64,000 nucleotides of DNA from contig CAYZWU010000009.1 in the NCBI GenBank assembly GCA_964482235.1, positions 98,481-162,480 on the forward strand, given 5' to 3'. The notes below the pieces were generated by a model. The model made no database searches and was not told the origin of the DNA. It was given only the letters and a program-made list of their open reading frames with translations. Below are positions 24,213 to 33,736 of the stretch, piece after piece (positions within the stretch are counted from its first letter, which is position 1; every line of letters begins with the position of its first letter). The position numbers and the translations under genes were made by a program. This DNA is from CAYZWU01 sp964482235 (GTDB lineage Bacteria; Planctomycetota; B15-G4; CAYZWU01).

Positions 24213-26468
24213 GTGAAAGCAACAGTGACAACTATTCCGATCCTGCTGATTTTACTTTTCTGCGGCTGCTCCGTGGTGGATCCGGCACCGTATTCGATGC
24301 CGATTGCGGACAGAGAGCTCGCTCCGCCCGCCGGAGAGCCGGCCATGCCCGGCCAGGCTGCGGAACCGCAGGAGGAGCCTGAAAAAGGTGCTCCGCCCGT
24401 TGCGGGCGGCACGGACGATATCATCGTGACAGCAACGCGAACGGCCCGGAAGGAGTTCGATACACCCCGGGCAGTGACGATCGAGACGAAGGAGTCGATC
24501 GAGCGCAAGAACCAGCCCACGCTGATGGACTGCCTGGACGAGAGCATCGGCGTCTGGGTCGAGAAGCGCACCATGACGACGTCGGATCCGGTCATCCGGG
24601 GATTCGCCGGCGGGAACCTGCTGGCGCTGGTGGACGGCTGCACGCTGACCACCCTCTGGGGCGAAGGCGGCTATGCCGGCGACGACATGTACGGCAAGGT
24701 CGACTCCGAGTCGATCGAGCGGATCGAGGTGATACGCGGACCTTCATCCGTCCTCTACGGATCGAACGCCCTGGGCGGCGTGCTCAACTTCATCACCCGC
24801 TCCTCGCCCATCGACTATACAACGTCGGGATTCGAGGTCGGCGGGCGGACGAAGCTGTCCTACGGCTCGGCAGCGGATCATTACATGGCACGCCAGGAGT
24901 TCTACGGAGCATTGCCGCGTTTCAAGTTCTTCATCGGCGGTACATCGCACAAGTTCGGCGACACCGAGGGCGGCCGCGGGGTGGGGACGCAATCTCCCAC
25001 GGGCGGCCGCGACTACAACTGGGATTTCAAGGGAGAATATCTCATCCAGGACAACCAGGAGCTTTCCCTGTCGATCCAGGACGTGAAGCGGCACAAGGTA
25101 AGGCGCTACTACAGGCCCACCCAGTACAACTTCAACGACCGGGAAGCCATGACGCTGACCTGGAAGGCCACCGATCTGGGAGACCTGTTCGAGTCCCTCG
25201 AGGTGAAGGGCTACTTCCAGGACAAGTTCGACCAGAGAGACGACCTGGCCAACAGGCGGACGGGTGAGACCAAAACCAAGACCTGGTCGGGCGACGTGCA
25301 GGCCGTTTCCGCTCCGGGCGAGGCGCACCGCCTGACCTACGGCCTTCATTACCAAGAGGATCGCGGAGAGAGTCCCGATGACGAGCAGTTCACCTGGACG
25401 ATGTGGGACACCGGCGTGAAGGCCAAGGATGCGCCGGACTCCACGTGGAACGACTTCGGCCTCTACATCCAGGATGAGTGGGATTTCGCTGAAAGGTGGA
25501 CCGCCATCGGAAGCGTGCGCTACGATGTCTTCCACTTCAACTCAGACGTGGACAAGTACTACACTCCCCCGGGCGCGGGCTACGATCCCTTCCTGGACGA
25601 CTACTCGGACAACCACGGCGTCTTTTCCGGCGGACTCGGCGTGGTCTATCACCTGAACAAGGAGATCAATCTGGTGGCCAACCTGAGCCGCGGCTACCGC
25701 CTCTTCGCCCCGAAATTCGGCCTCACCCAGCATGGATACGGTGTCGTGGCGCCCCACGACTTCCTCGATCCCATCGTGAGCCACACCGTGGAGGTGGGCG
25801 GCAAGATGCGGTCCGAGCGGTTCTCGGCCAACTGCTTCACCTATTATTCTTCGATTCGCGACTGGCAAACCAACGTGCCCGGCAGGTATAACGGCTCGGA
25901 CTGGTACGACTTCAACGGCAACACGCTCCGTGATGCCAACGAGTCGATCTACGTGACCGAGACCGGGCGGGCCAATGTCTACGGCCTGGAGATCGAGACC
26001 GAGTCGAGGCTCGATCTGTTCCACGACGATCTGCCTGACGACTGGTTCTTCAAGGCCGGGTTCGCCTGGAACTACGGTAACGACTATGCCAACGACGAAC
26101 CGCTCCGGCACACCCAGCCGGCCCGGCTTCTCCTGGCGATCAGATGGCAGGACCGCGATCAGGAGCGGAACGGATGGTTCGAGTTCAGCGCCGACTGCGT
26201 CCGCCAGTACACCCGGATCCCCTCGGACCGGCTTGACAACGATGTGGGCTACTTCACCGATCCGCAGGATCCGACGAGCGGCAAGCTGAGAGAGGACGGC
26301 CTCCCGGGCTACACGGTTCTCGATGTGAGAGGCGGCCTCGATCTGTGCGAGGACCTCTCCCTCACCATGGCCGTGGAAAACATCGGAGACAAGAAGTATC
26401 GTCGGGCCCATTCCCGGTGGGATGAGCCCGGAGTCAATTTCCTGGCATCGCTGACGTACAGGTTCTGA
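24213..26468 (+). CDS. TonB-dependent outer-membrane receptor
   Basis: This 751-aa protein is an outer-membrane beta-barrel importing a scarce ligand with TonB energy. It shows a TonB-box-like DDIIVTATRT, a plug domain (ESIGVWVEKRTMTTSDPVIR; SIERIEVIRGPSSVLYGSNA; LGGVLNFITR), then barrel strands ending SLTYRF with an aromatic terminus. GTG at 24213 has AGGA at 8 nt; the encoded leader ends LLFCGC, a lipobox-like site, which is unusual for this family. The TonB gene overlaps its stop by one base. The ligand is not predictable; siderophore, B12 and sugar remain possible. Confidence 0.93.
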   Translation: MKATVTTIPILLILLFCGCSVVDPAPYSMPIADRELAPPAGEPAMPGQAAEPQEEPEKGAPPVAGGTDDIIVTATRTARKEFDTPRAVTIETKESIERKNQPTLMDCLDESIGVWVEKRTMTTSDPVIRGFAGGNLLALVDGCTLTTLWGEGGYAGDDMYGKVDSESIERIEVIRGPSSVLYGSNALGGVLNFITRSSPIDYTTSGFEVGGRTKLSYGSAADHYMARQEFYGALPRFKFFIGGTSHKFGDTEGGRGVGTQSPTGGRDYNWDFKGEYLIQDNQELSLSIQDVKRHKVRRYYRPTQYNFNDREAMTLTWKATDLGDLFESLEVKGYFQDKFDQRDDLANRRTGETKTKTWSGDVQAVSAPGEAHRLTYGLHYQEDRGESPDDEQFTWTMWDTGVKAKDAPDSTWNDFGLYIQDEWDFAERWTAIGSVRYDVFHFNSDVDKYYTPPGAGYDPFLDDYSDNHGVFSGGLGVVYHLNKEINLVANLSRGYRLFAPKFGLTQHGYGVVAPHDFLDPIVSHTVEVGGKMRSERFSANCFTYYSSIRDWQTNVPGRYNGSDWYDFNGNTLRDANESIYVTETGRANVYGLEIETESRLDLFHDDLPDDWFFKAGFAWNYGNDYANDEPLRHTQPARLLLAIRWQDRDQERNGWFEFSADCVRQYTRIPSDRLDNDVGYFTDPQDPTSGKLREDGLPGYTVLDVRGGLDLCEDLSLTMAVENIGDKKYRRAHSRWDEPGVNFLASLTYRF

Positions 26469-27235
26469 TGAACATACTGGTGCACATATCGACACGAACG
26501 GAGCTGATCGCCTCGGCGATCGCGGCCCTGGTCTGCCACGCGGCGCTCTTCGGATTCCTTTCCGGAAACGGCGAGCCCGCGTCGCAGGCCTCGGCCGAAC
26601 CGGACCTCCAGGTCACCATGGTATCCACCGAGGAGCTGGTGACCCGGGAGCCCTTGCCCGAACCGATAAGGGAGAAGGAAGCTCTCCCCAGTCGCGAGAA
26701 GGTCGCTGCCCCGGTCCGCGAATCGATCACGCCCGCACCCCGGACCCGCGTATCCGAGGAGAGGCGGACCGTTCGTGAACCGGTCAGGGAGAAGGAAAGG
26801 AAGATCCGCCCCGAGGAGCGCCGCGAGGTGGAAACCCCTCGGCGGAAGATCGAGCAGCCCAGGCGGGAGAAGGTGGCGGTCGCTCAGGAGAAGCCGGCGA
26901 GGGGGACCGATCTCTCGCGCCCGGCAAGGATCCTGAACAGGGAGGAGTTCGGGAGGCTTCTCAACGAGGAATACACCAGGCTGGCCGCCTTCAGGAAGGG
27001 ATTCCAGGGAAAGGTGGTCCTCAAGCTGCTCGTATCGGCAAAAGGCGAGGTGAAGGAGGTGTCCCCGATCCCTGCCGTGTCATCCGGTTTCAAGACTCTC
27101 GACAGCGGAGCAGTGCGTATCGTGGACAGGCTCAAAAAAGAGTTCCTTTGCAAGCCGGCACTGGATAAAAAAGGAAGGGCCACGGAGGGTTGGATCGAGC
27201 AGACATTCACCTTCAGCATCGAGGATGGCGAGTAG
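26468..27235 (+). CDS. tonB: TonB energy transducer
   Basis: This 255-aa protein has one N-terminal TM helix (about residues 12-34), a long Pro/Glu/Arg/Lys periplasmic linker (to about 150), and a C-terminal TonB domain (about 160-250: GKVVLKLLVSAKGEVKEVSP, GAVRIVDRLKKEFLCKPAL). It transmits proton-motive-force energy from ExbB/ExbD to the receptor. Its ATG overlaps the receptor stop (TGATG), so it is coupled to it. ExbB follows in 36 bp. Confidence 0.88.
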   Translation: MNILVHISTRTELIASAIAALVCHAALFGFLSGNGEPASQASAEPDLQVTMVSTEELVTREPLPEPIREKEALPSREKVAAPVRESITPAPRTRVSEERRTVREPVREKERKIRPEERREVETPRRKIEQPRREKVAVAQEKPARGTDLSRPARILNREEFGRLLNEEYTRLAAFRKGFQGKVVLKLLVSAKGEVKEVSPIPAVSSGFKTLDSGAVRIVDRLKKEFLCKPALDKKGRATEGWIEQTFTFSIEDGE

Positions 27236-27271
27236 CCTCTGAGACCGGGCTCTTGAGAGACGGGATCGCAC

Positions 27272-27907
27272 ATGTTTCTTGATTCAGCCGATTTCTTCCG
27301 AGAAGGGGGTGTACTGATGTACCCCCTTCTTTTCTGTTCCTTCGTTGCCCTCACCTTCATCATCGAGCGGGGCATCTTCTGGGTGCGGTTCAGCGTGAGC
27401 CGCAACAGGAATGGCGTTGGCGAGGTCCTGGGGCTCCTGCGCCGGAACGAGCGCAAGACCGCGCTCGAGCGGACGCGGGGAGCCCGTGATTTCCTCCTCA
27501 AGGTGGTGAACGTGGGGCTCCGGTCGGACGGGGCCACGCTTCGCGGCAACATGGAGATGGCCTACGCCGAGGAGGAGAAGCGCACCACGCGGTTCATGAT
27601 GGTCCTCGACACCATCGTGACCCTCGCACCGCTGCTGGGCATCCTGGGCACCGTCCTCGGCATCATCGAATCCTTCGAGGTCCTCGGAACGGAGTCCGGC
27701 CGGGCCGATCCTCTTGCCGTGACCGGCGGCATCGCCAAGGCCCTGATCACCACGGCAGCCGGGCTGATCATCGCCATCTTGACCCTGATCCCGTACAACT
27801 ACTACCGTTCGCGGGTGGAACGGTGCCTCACGGAGATCGAGGAAGTGGCCACCTTCATCGAGGTGGCTCTCCACGGAACGGAAGAGAGCGGGGATGACTC
27901 CCCATGA
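27272..27907 (+). CDS. exbB: MotA/TolQ/ExbB proton channel subunit
   Basis: The 211-aa inner-membrane protein has TM1 (about residues 15-34), a long cytoplasmic loop, TM2 (about 110-135, MVLDTIVTLAPLLGILGTVLG) and TM3 (about 155-175, LITTAAGLIIAILTLIPYN). The GILGTV and AGLIIAIL stretches are conserved in the family. With ExbD it forms the proton-driven motor for TonB. The stop overlaps the exbD ATG. Confidence 0.93.
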   Translation: MFLDSADFFREGGVLMYPLLFCSFVALTFIIERGIFWVRFSVSRNRNGVGEVLGLLRRNERKTALERTRGARDFLLKVVNVGLRSDGATLRGNMEMAYAEEEKRTTRFMMVLDTIVTLAPLLGILGTVLGIIESFEVLGTESGRADPLAVTGGIAKALITTAAGLIIAILTLIPYNYYRSRVERCLTEIEEVATFIEVALHGTEESGDDSP

Positions 27908-28308
27908 AGTTCAAGCGGCGCCAGAAGAATCCTCCCCGCGTGGAGATGATTCCCCTCATCGACATCGTTTTCCTGCTCCTGGTGGTCTTCATCTTTGCCA
28001 TGCTCTCGATGACGGTGCACAAGGGGATCCGCGTCGAATTGCCCGGCGCCGCAACGGCCGACGCCAACAAGGACGACTACTTCTCCGTGACCGTGACCGC
28101 CGGGGGCGATCTCTTCGTGGGACTGGATCCCGTGACGCTGGAGGAGATGACGAGCCGGGTCCGCCGGGCCAGGGAGCGGCTGGGACCGATACGGGTCTTT
28201 GTCAACGCCTCCCGCACAGTGCCCCACGGCAAGGTGGTGGAGGTGCTGGACGGAATCCGGGCCGGCGGCGTGACGGCCGTGTCCATTCAGACGGAGAACA
28301 AGCCGTGA
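27904..28308 (+). CDS. exbD: ExbD/TolR biopolymer transport protein
   Basis: The 134-aa protein has a short cytoplasmic start, one TM helix (about residues 15-40) with the proton-path Asp in MIPLIDIVFLLLVVFIFAM, and a periplasmic domain ending VVEVLDGIRAGGVTAVSIQT. The ATGA overlap with exbB shows coupling. An unknown exported protein follows in 25 bp. Confidence 0.93.
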   Translation: MKFKRRQKNPPRVEMIPLIDIVFLLLVVFIFAMLSMTVHKGIRVELPGAATADANKDDYFSVTVTAGGDLFVGLDPVTLEEMTSRVRRARERLGPIRVFVNASRTVPHGKVVEVLDGIRAGGVTAVSIQTENKP

Positions 28309-28333
28309 TCGAGAAAACAAGGAGTACCCAGCC

Positions 28334-29035
28334 ATGAACAAGAAGCTCTGGATCGTGATGATTCTCTTTCCGGTCCTTCTCGGCGCATTCGTTCTTTCCG
28401 ACGATCAGGGTCGAAGGGCTTTCATCGAGGACGAGAACGGGGTCACCTTCTTCGCCACCGGGCTTCACTACTGCTTCAAGGAGGAGGAAGGAGAGGATCT
28501 TTTCCTCAACAAGTACGACGATCTCTTTGTGCGCCGCGGCAAGGCCGAGATCCGCGTGCGCCTCGACAGCCTCGCGGAGCTGGAGTTCCTTGGCAAGACG
28601 CGACAGGACGGTGCGGTGAAGCTGTTGGAAGCCCGCCTCGTGACAAAGGACGGGCGCGAGGCCAAGGGAGAGGTGGTCTGCCATCAGGGCGGCTTCATCA
28701 CGGGCCAGGTCGATCTGGGGGACATGACGATCGAGCTCGGCGACATCAGGAAGATGGTCTTCAACAAGGGGCCCGACACGCCGCACTCGGCCCTTCTCTG
28801 CCACCTTGCCGGCAAGGATGCGCCCCTCCCGGCCCGGGCCGTGAAACTCGACGTGGGCGAGGCCGGAAAGCTGATCGACGAGAGGGGGAGCGAGGTCGGC
28901 CTCGCGGATCTCAAGGCGATGAGGGGATCGATATTCGTTCTCAGGGCGGCTTCCGGCCTGCGTTACGAGACCATGAGAAGCGTACTGGAGCTGATCGAGA
29001 AGTCGGGTGCGCGCGAGATCATCTTGGCGCGGTGA
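28334..29035 (+). CDS. Exported protein of the tonB-exbBD operon, unknown
   Basis: The 233-aa protein has an N-terminal hydrophobic segment (about residues 5-22), either signal peptide or anchor. A beta-rich middle with ISV-like repeats follows: RVRLDSLAELEFLGKTRQDG, and VCHQGGFITGQVDLGDMTIE resembling an OmpA-independent SH3-like fold. The C-terminus ends LELIEKSGAREIILAR. It lies 25 bp after exbD and is likely part of the same transcript, so it may serve the same import route, perhaps as a periplasmic partner. The family is unrecognised. Confidence 0.55.
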   Translation: MNKKLWIVMILFPVLLGAFVLSDDQGRRAFIEDENGVTFFATGLHYCFKEEEGEDLFLNKYDDLFVRRGKAEIRVRLDSLAELEFLGKTRQDGAVKLLEARLVTKDGREAKGEVVCHQGGFITGQVDLGDMTIELGDIRKMVFNKGPDTPHSALLCHLAGKDAPLPARAVKLDVGEAGKLIDERGSEVGLADLKAMRGSIFVLRAASGLRYETMRSVLELIEKSGAREIILAR

Positions 29036-29127
29036 TCCGCTATCGGTCGAGCATCGAATCGCCTGATGCAACGCAGTCCACATCGGAGCTCATGGCGCCG
29101 CAGTAGGAATCGGATGAAATATCCGGG

Positions 29128-29847
29128 CTATCCGCCGCGCAGCACCTTCTCCATCGAGGCGATGTACTGCAGGATGGCGTTGACGGCCGAACGGCTCTCC
29201 ACGTTGCGGAAGTGGTCGACGAACTTCACGCCGTAGCAGTAGTGTCCCTCTTCCTGCACCAGCCTCACCACGACGGCCGACAGAGCGATTTCCTTCTGCC
29301 ACGAGGGGAGCTCGAAGCTGATCTGGATGCGAGTCCCCGGCTCGAGATAGTTGACCGGCGCCTTCACCGTACGGATCGCCATGCCCCCGCCGCTGATGTC
29401 CCTCACCTTGCCTTTCATGGCAAAGGTCTCGTTCTGGATTCTCACCTTCAGGTCGACGTTCGTGTTCGAGTCCGTGGGCATGGGGACGCGGAAGAAGTTT
29501 CGCCTCTGAGCCAGATGAATCTCAGTGGGGTAGGCCAGGTTCACCATGCCGTGCTTGGGTGTGTCGTGCGACGGCTTCCACCCGAGTACAACGCTCTCGA
29601 AGGAGTAGATCCCTTCGGCATCGAGAAAGAAAGCGAGCACTCTCGTTCCCTCGCTGGGGGGGATCAGGCTGTCGTCGGGCAATCTCACCGAGGCTCTCAC
29701 GCGTAGGTGTTCGCCGTCATCCACCACGGGAAGCAGGTTGCCGGAATATTTCAGGGTACCATGCTTCTCCTGGGACCATAGCTCCACGGGGAAACAGCGG
29801 CTGCACGATTCCTTGATCAGATTGTCCAGGCTTTGATTGGTGGTCAT
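29128..29847 (-). CDS. PilZ-domain protein (c-di-GMP binding, YcgR-like)
   Basis: The 239-aa soluble protein has an N-terminal beta-barrel (PilZN/YcgR-like, about residues 1-110) and a PilZ domain (about 112-230). The c-di-GMP motifs are present: RRNFFRVP supplies RxxxR, and DISGGGMAI is the second loop. Such proteins act on flagella, pili or exopolysaccharide in response to c-di-GMP. ATG at 29847 is used since a GTG upstream has no site. No motility genes are adjacent. Confidence 0.85.
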   Translation of the reverse strand: MTTNQSLDNLIKESCSRCFPVELWSQEKHGTLKYSGNLLPVVDDGEHLRVRASVRLPDDSLIPPSEGTRVLAFFLDAEGIYSFESVVLGWKPSHDTPKHGMVNLAYPTEIHLAQRRNFFRVPMPTDSNTNVDLKVRIQNETFAMKGKVRDISGGGMAIRTVKAPVNYLEPGTRIQISFELPSWQKEIALSAVVVRLVQEEGHYCYGVKFVDHFRNVESRSAVNAILQYIASMEKVLRGG

Positions 29848-29971
29848 ATCGGATTTTCCCGCGTTGAAAAAATGATTCACACCGTCACGATAAAGAATAT
29901 ACCGCCATATCTTTCGGCAATAGCCAGCCTGGACTTGATGTGTTCTTCCAAACGCGTGCCGTCGGAGTGTG

Positions 29972-31354
29972 TTATCCGTCGCTGCCGGGCGCCTCGGCTC
30001 CCTCGCTGCCTGCGGACACCTCGCTCATGGCCTTTGCGAGCTGCTTCTTCTTCTTCTCGATGAAGCGGGCGTGGAGCTCCTTGCTCTTCTTGCGGTCCCG
30101 GAAGAGAATGAGGACGAAGAAACCGAGCATCAGGACCGCCATCCCCAGGAAGATCGCCTGCAGGTAGGCGATGCTCTCGTCCTCGGGGATCACGAACTCC
30201 TCGATGTCGGTGATGATCAGGACGGGAGCCTGGGTGGGGTGTCCTCTCTGGTTCGTGTAGATGTAGTTGCGGAAGAAGATCCCCTTGAGATGGACGAAAT
30301 CGTTGATGTCGAGCCATTCGGGGAGCTCGGGCGCGATGAAGTAGCACCAGCTCAACCCTCCCCTGAAGTTCGCGGCCACTCCGTGGTGCACGTTCTTGAG
30401 GCCCAGGGGATTTTCCCCTTCCGGACCGAGCTGCCTCATGCGCAGCCACTTCACGTAGCCCACGATGTCCAGCGGCTTGCCGCGGTTCTGGAACGACCGG
30501 GGAATCACCTCGCTGGGAGTCTTCTCGATGTACTCGAGCCCCTTCTTTGTCTCCTCGTCCATGTTCACCACGTAGGAGAGGAGATGGTAGAGCTGCTTCT
30601 CCTGGAAATCCCTGGTGGCGCTCTCGGGATCCATGTCGGCGATCACTTCGAGGAGGTCGAAATCGAGGGACGTCACCGGATCTATCGAGTAGAACGAGGG
30701 GACGAGCCGGTTGCCCACGAAGAAGAGCGCGTTGCTGCTGATCCGCTCCATCTCGTCGGGCAGGGTGAAGGAGAACAGCTTGAAGAAGAAGCCGCGAAGC
30801 TTCATCACGCCGCCGTACATGAAGCTCTCGGGCATGTTGAGCACGGTGAAGTAGACCGTGTCCCCCTCGAGGGTCGTGAGGTAGCCGTTGGTGATCGTGT
30901 GGTTCTTGAACGTATCCTGGCCGAAGTACTGGATATTCCCCTTGATCTCCAGCGGCTTGCCGCGAAAGGCGGCCGGATCGGCGAGGATCGCCTTCGGGTC
31001 GGCGAGCTTCGTATCAAGGAGCTCCATGTCGCCGGGGATCAGCTTGGCCGCCTCGTTGATGAGGTGGGAATAGGGCTCGCTCTCCTTCACGACACGCTCG
31101 GCCGGCGTCCCGTCCCGGACGGACGTAAGGAGCGCGGGATCGACCTTGGCATAGACCTCCCTGACGGCGGGCGGCGTGTCGAGCAGCGTCTCGGGATCCA
31201 CGTCCAGCTCCTGCTGCTGCTTCATGGAGAGGTTCTGGAAGTAGAAGAACAGGGCGATGATCACGAGGGTCAGGATGACGAGAAGGGTGATCCGGGTCCT
31301 GTCGGAGAAGGGGCCCGTCGGTGTGGCGAGCTTTTGAATTTTCGAGACATCCAA
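29972..31354 (-). CDS. Two-TM protein of unknown function
   Basis: This 460-aa protein has a cytoplasmic N-tail, TM1 (about residues 23-42), a large exterior domain of about 350 residues, TM2 (about 390-410) and a basic cytoplasmic C-tail. The exterior part has two similar beta-rich segments: PLEIKGNIQYFGQDTFKNH and PLDIVGYVKWLRMRQLGPEG, each followed by a CYFIAPELPEWLD-like or VYFTVLNMPESFM-like stretch. This suggests a duplicated OB-like domain. No catalytic motif is seen. It stands alone between the PilZ and C26 peptidase genes on the same strand. Confidence 0.6.
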   Translation of the reverse strand: MDVSKIQKLATPTGPFSDRTRITLLVILTLVIIALFFYFQNLSMKQQQELDVDPETLLDTPPAVREVYAKVDPALLTSVRDGTPAERVVKESEPYSHLINEAAKLIPGDMELLDTKLADPKAILADPAAFRGKPLEIKGNIQYFGQDTFKNHTITNGYLTTLEGDTVYFTVLNMPESFMYGGVMKLRGFFFKLFSFTLPDEMERISSNALFFVGNRLVPSFYSIDPVTSLDFDLLEVIADMDPESATRDFQEKQLYHLLSYVVNMDEETKKGLEYIEKTPSEVIPRSFQNRGKPLDIVGYVKWLRMRQLGPEGENPLGLKNVHHGVAANFRGGLSWCYFIAPELPEWLDINDFVHLKGIFFRNYIYTNQRGHPTQAPVLIITDIEEFVIPEDESIAYLQAIFLGMAVLMLGFFVLILFRDRKKSKELHARFIEKKKKQLAKAMSEVSAGSEGAEAPGSDG

Positions 31355-31428
31355 GGAGTTTCCTCCCTTCCTGCAGTTTCGTCGCGTGTCGAACCGTGGG
31401 AAGTATAACGAAACACGGCGCGGCCGGT

Positions 31429-32160
31429 TTATTTTTTCTGCCGCCAGTCTGCCGCCGCCTGGACGAACCGCCTGAAGATTTCGACCTGTTTCCTGTCATC
31501 GAGCATCAGCTCGGGATGCCACTGGATTCCCACGGCAAAGGGGCGGCCCGCGATCTCCATCGCCTCGATGACACCGTCGGGCGCCCGCGCCGTGACGCGC
31601 TGCCCCGCTCCCGGCATCGCCACGGCCTGGCGATGGGTGCTGTTGACCGGGGCCTCGGGACCGAGAATCGTGTGAAGGATCGAATCGTCGGCCACGACTA
31701 TCTCGTGAAAGGCGATCTCGTTCTGATCGGCCCTGTGCCCGAGGGGATCGGTGATCTCGTCGGGTATGTACTGGATGATCTTGCCGCCCGCGGCCACGGC
31801 CATCTCCTGGATCCCGAGACAGATGGCGAGAAGGGGGATCTCGCTCTCCAGCGCCTTCTCCATGAGCCCCAGGTCGAAGGCCTCCCTCATGGGGTGGAGC
31901 GGGACCTCCTCGGGGTGCCTCCTGACCTTGCCGTACCGCTCCGGATCGAGGTCGTCCCCGCCGGCCATGAGAAGGCCGTCAAGCCCCTCGATCGAGCCGG
32001 AGGGGTTGCTCCGTCCCACGGGCGGCACGAGGATCGGACGTCCGCCCGCCTTCCAGATCGCCTTTGCATAGGGGACCCGCAGCTGGAAGAGCAGGGTTCC
32101 GTCCTCGTGGACCGTCACGTCGCAGTTGATGCCGATGAGAGGACGATTGCCGTGCCGCAT
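31429..32160 (-). CDS. Peptidase C26 / gamma-glutamyl-GABA hydrolase-like
   Basis: The 243-aa class I glutamine amidotransferase-like hydrolase resembles PuuD. It has the nucleophile elbow AICLGIQEMAVAAGG (Cys in CLG), a GGDDLDPERYG substrate region and the WHPE His/Glu pair near the C-terminus (GIQWHPEL). It probably cleaves a gamma-glutamyl bond. GGAG is 5 nt before the ATG. Divergent from folC by 84 bp; a shared role with folate gamma-glutamyl tails is conceivable but unproven. Confidence 0.85.
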   Translation of the reverse strand: MRHGNRPLIGINCDVTVHEDGTLLFQLRVPYAKAIWKAGGRPILVPPVGRSNPSGSIEGLDGLLMAGGDDLDPERYGKVRRHPEEVPLHPMREAFDLGLMEKALESEIPLLAICLGIQEMAVAAGGKIIQYIPDEITDPLGHRADQNEIAFHEIVVADDSILHTILGPEAPVNSTHRQAVAMPGAGQRVTARAPDGVIEAMEIAGRPFAVGIQWHPELMLDDRKQVEIFRRFVQAAADWRQKK

Positions 32161-32244
32161 TTGATCTCCAGGCATTTGCCGACAAAGAAGGTGATGGTAA
32201 ACTCTTTTCCCATTCGAATGCAACGGAAAGAGCAAAGGCGATGC

Positions 32245-33594
32245 ATGGCTGAACTGGAAAAACCCCGAAGCGTCGACCACCTGGTTCGAATCCTCTCGAC
32301 CTTCACGGATTACGAGAAGATGGCGGCCTTCCACTCCGGCGCGGTGCGCTGCGATCTCGAGACGATTCGGCGGCTCTCGGCCCGGTTGGGAGAGCCCCAT
32401 GCGGCACGACCCTGCATCCACATCGCCGGGAGCAAGGGGAAGGGTTCCACCGCCCTCATGACGGCTTCCCTTCTCGAGAGCGCCGGATTTCGCACCGGCC
32501 TCTTCACATCGCCTCATCTCGTCGACCTGCGGGAACGGATCGCCGTCCGCGGCGTGCCGCTGGCTGACGAGCCCTTCCTGGCTGCCGCCGATGAGGTGCT
32601 CGACTGCCTTCGCCGCGACGGGAGCCTGCGTCCCACCTTCTTCGAGTTCATCACCATGACGGCCATGATCGCCTTTCGCGATGCGGCCGTGGATTTCGCC
32701 GTCTTCGAGACGGGACTCGGCGGCCGGCTCGACGCGACAAACGTGGTGACGCCCGAGGTCGCGGTGATCACCGGCATCGAGATGGAGCACGTGAAGCGCC
32801 TCGGCCCCGGGCTGGCCGATATAGCGGCGGAGAAGGCCGGCATCATCAAGAACGGAGTGCCCGTCGTGACGCCGCTCGCCGAGGGCTCCACGGCCCGGCA
32901 GGTGGTCGAGAGGACGGCGCTCGAGCGCGATGCGGCGCTCGTCGCCCCGGGAAAAGGCCTCGAGATCGACGAGAAGGATGGCCGCTTTGGGATTCGCGTG
33001 CTCGATGCCGACCCCATCCTCATCAGGCCGCCCCGGCCGGCCGCGCTCCAACTCGGCAACGCGGCCTGCGCAGTGGCCGTTCTCCATATCCTCGGGCAGA
33101 GGGGATTCGAGAAGCCGGGATCCGGGCCGATACACCCCCTCATGGCCGATCTCGGCGGGGCCCTGACCCGCCTGCGCCTCCCCGGCCGGTTCGAGATCGT
33201 GCCCGGCGCCCCGCGGATCGTGCTCGACAGCGCCCATACACCAGGATCGCTGCACGTCACGACGGACGAGGCGCAAAAGATCGCTCGCCGGGACCGGCTG
33301 GTCATCCTGTTCGGGTTGGCGCGCGACAAGGATGCCGCCGCCTGCATCGAGGCGGTCCGGCGGCCCGGAGCGGCAATGATCTTCACACCCTATGACAGCA
33401 GCCGCTCCGCCTCTCCCGGCGACCTGCTCGCCGCGGCGGGCGGGGAGGGCCGGACGGTCACCTCCCTTTCCGATGGCCTTTTTCTGGCGCGACGCATGGC
33501 CGGCCCGGAAGGCCTGGTGCTGGTCACAGGCTCTTTCTACAGCACGGGCGAGGCCAGGGCCCTGCTGCTCCGGGAGGGGGCGGTCGAGGATTAG
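32245..33594 (+). CDS. folC: Dihydrofolate/folylpolyglutamate synthase
   Basis: The 449-aa Mur-ligase-family enzyme adds glutamate to dihydropteroate and folates. It opens with a helical region (DHLVRILSTFTDYEKM), the P-loop HIAGSKGKGSTALM, SPHLVDLRERIAV, then the metal-binding VFETGLGGRLDATNVV and ITGIEMEHVKRLGP, and a C-terminal Rossmann-like domain (IVLDSAHTPGSL). Length and motifs are normal. The ATG at 32245 follows AAAGG; the frame extends upstream over other sequence. A short leader ORF follows the stop. Confidence 0.92.
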   Translation: MAELEKPRSVDHLVRILSTFTDYEKMAAFHSGAVRCDLETIRRLSARLGEPHAARPCIHIAGSKGKGSTALMTASLLESAGFRTGLFTSPHLVDLRERIAVRGVPLADEPFLAAADEVLDCLRRDGSLRPTFFEFITMTAMIAFRDAAVDFAVFETGLGGRLDATNVVTPEVAVITGIEMEHVKRLGPGLADIAAEKAGIIKNGVPVVTPLAEGSTARQVVERTALERDAALVAPGKGLEIDEKDGRFGIRVLDADPILIRPPRPAALQLGNAACAVAVLHILGQRGFEKPGSGPIHPLMADLGGALTRLRLPGRFEIVPGAPRIVLDSAHTPGSLHVTTDEAQKIARRDRLVILFGLARDKDAAACIEAVRRPGAAMIFTPYDSSRSASPGDLLAAAGGEGRTVTSLSDGLFLARRMAGPEGLVLVTGSFYSTGEARALLLREGAVED

Positions 33595-33647
33595 AGAGCT
33601 CCCCTTTTCCCGAAATCCGGAAATTGAGCGGAAGGAAGGACGTTTTT

Positions 33648-33722
33648 ATGCCGAAAAACAGGGAGGTTTTGTATCCGGAATATTACATACCGAGCCAGCG
33701 GTCGCTGCTGAGCACATTTTGA
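33648..33722 (+). CDS. 24-codon leader ORF
   Basis: AAGGA (33636-33640, in a GGAAGGAAGGA run) stands 7 nt before an ATG that opens a 24-residue frame, MPKNREVLYPEYYIPSQRSL and a few more. Its TGA (33720-33722) overlaps the GAGGAG of the next gene. The strong site and overlap suggest a leader peptide coupling translation of the downstream gene, but it could also be the 5' part of a split longer protein. Confidence 0.45.
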   Translation: MPKNREVLYPEYYIPSQRSLLSTF

Positions 33723-33736
33723 GGAGTGCCGTCTCC

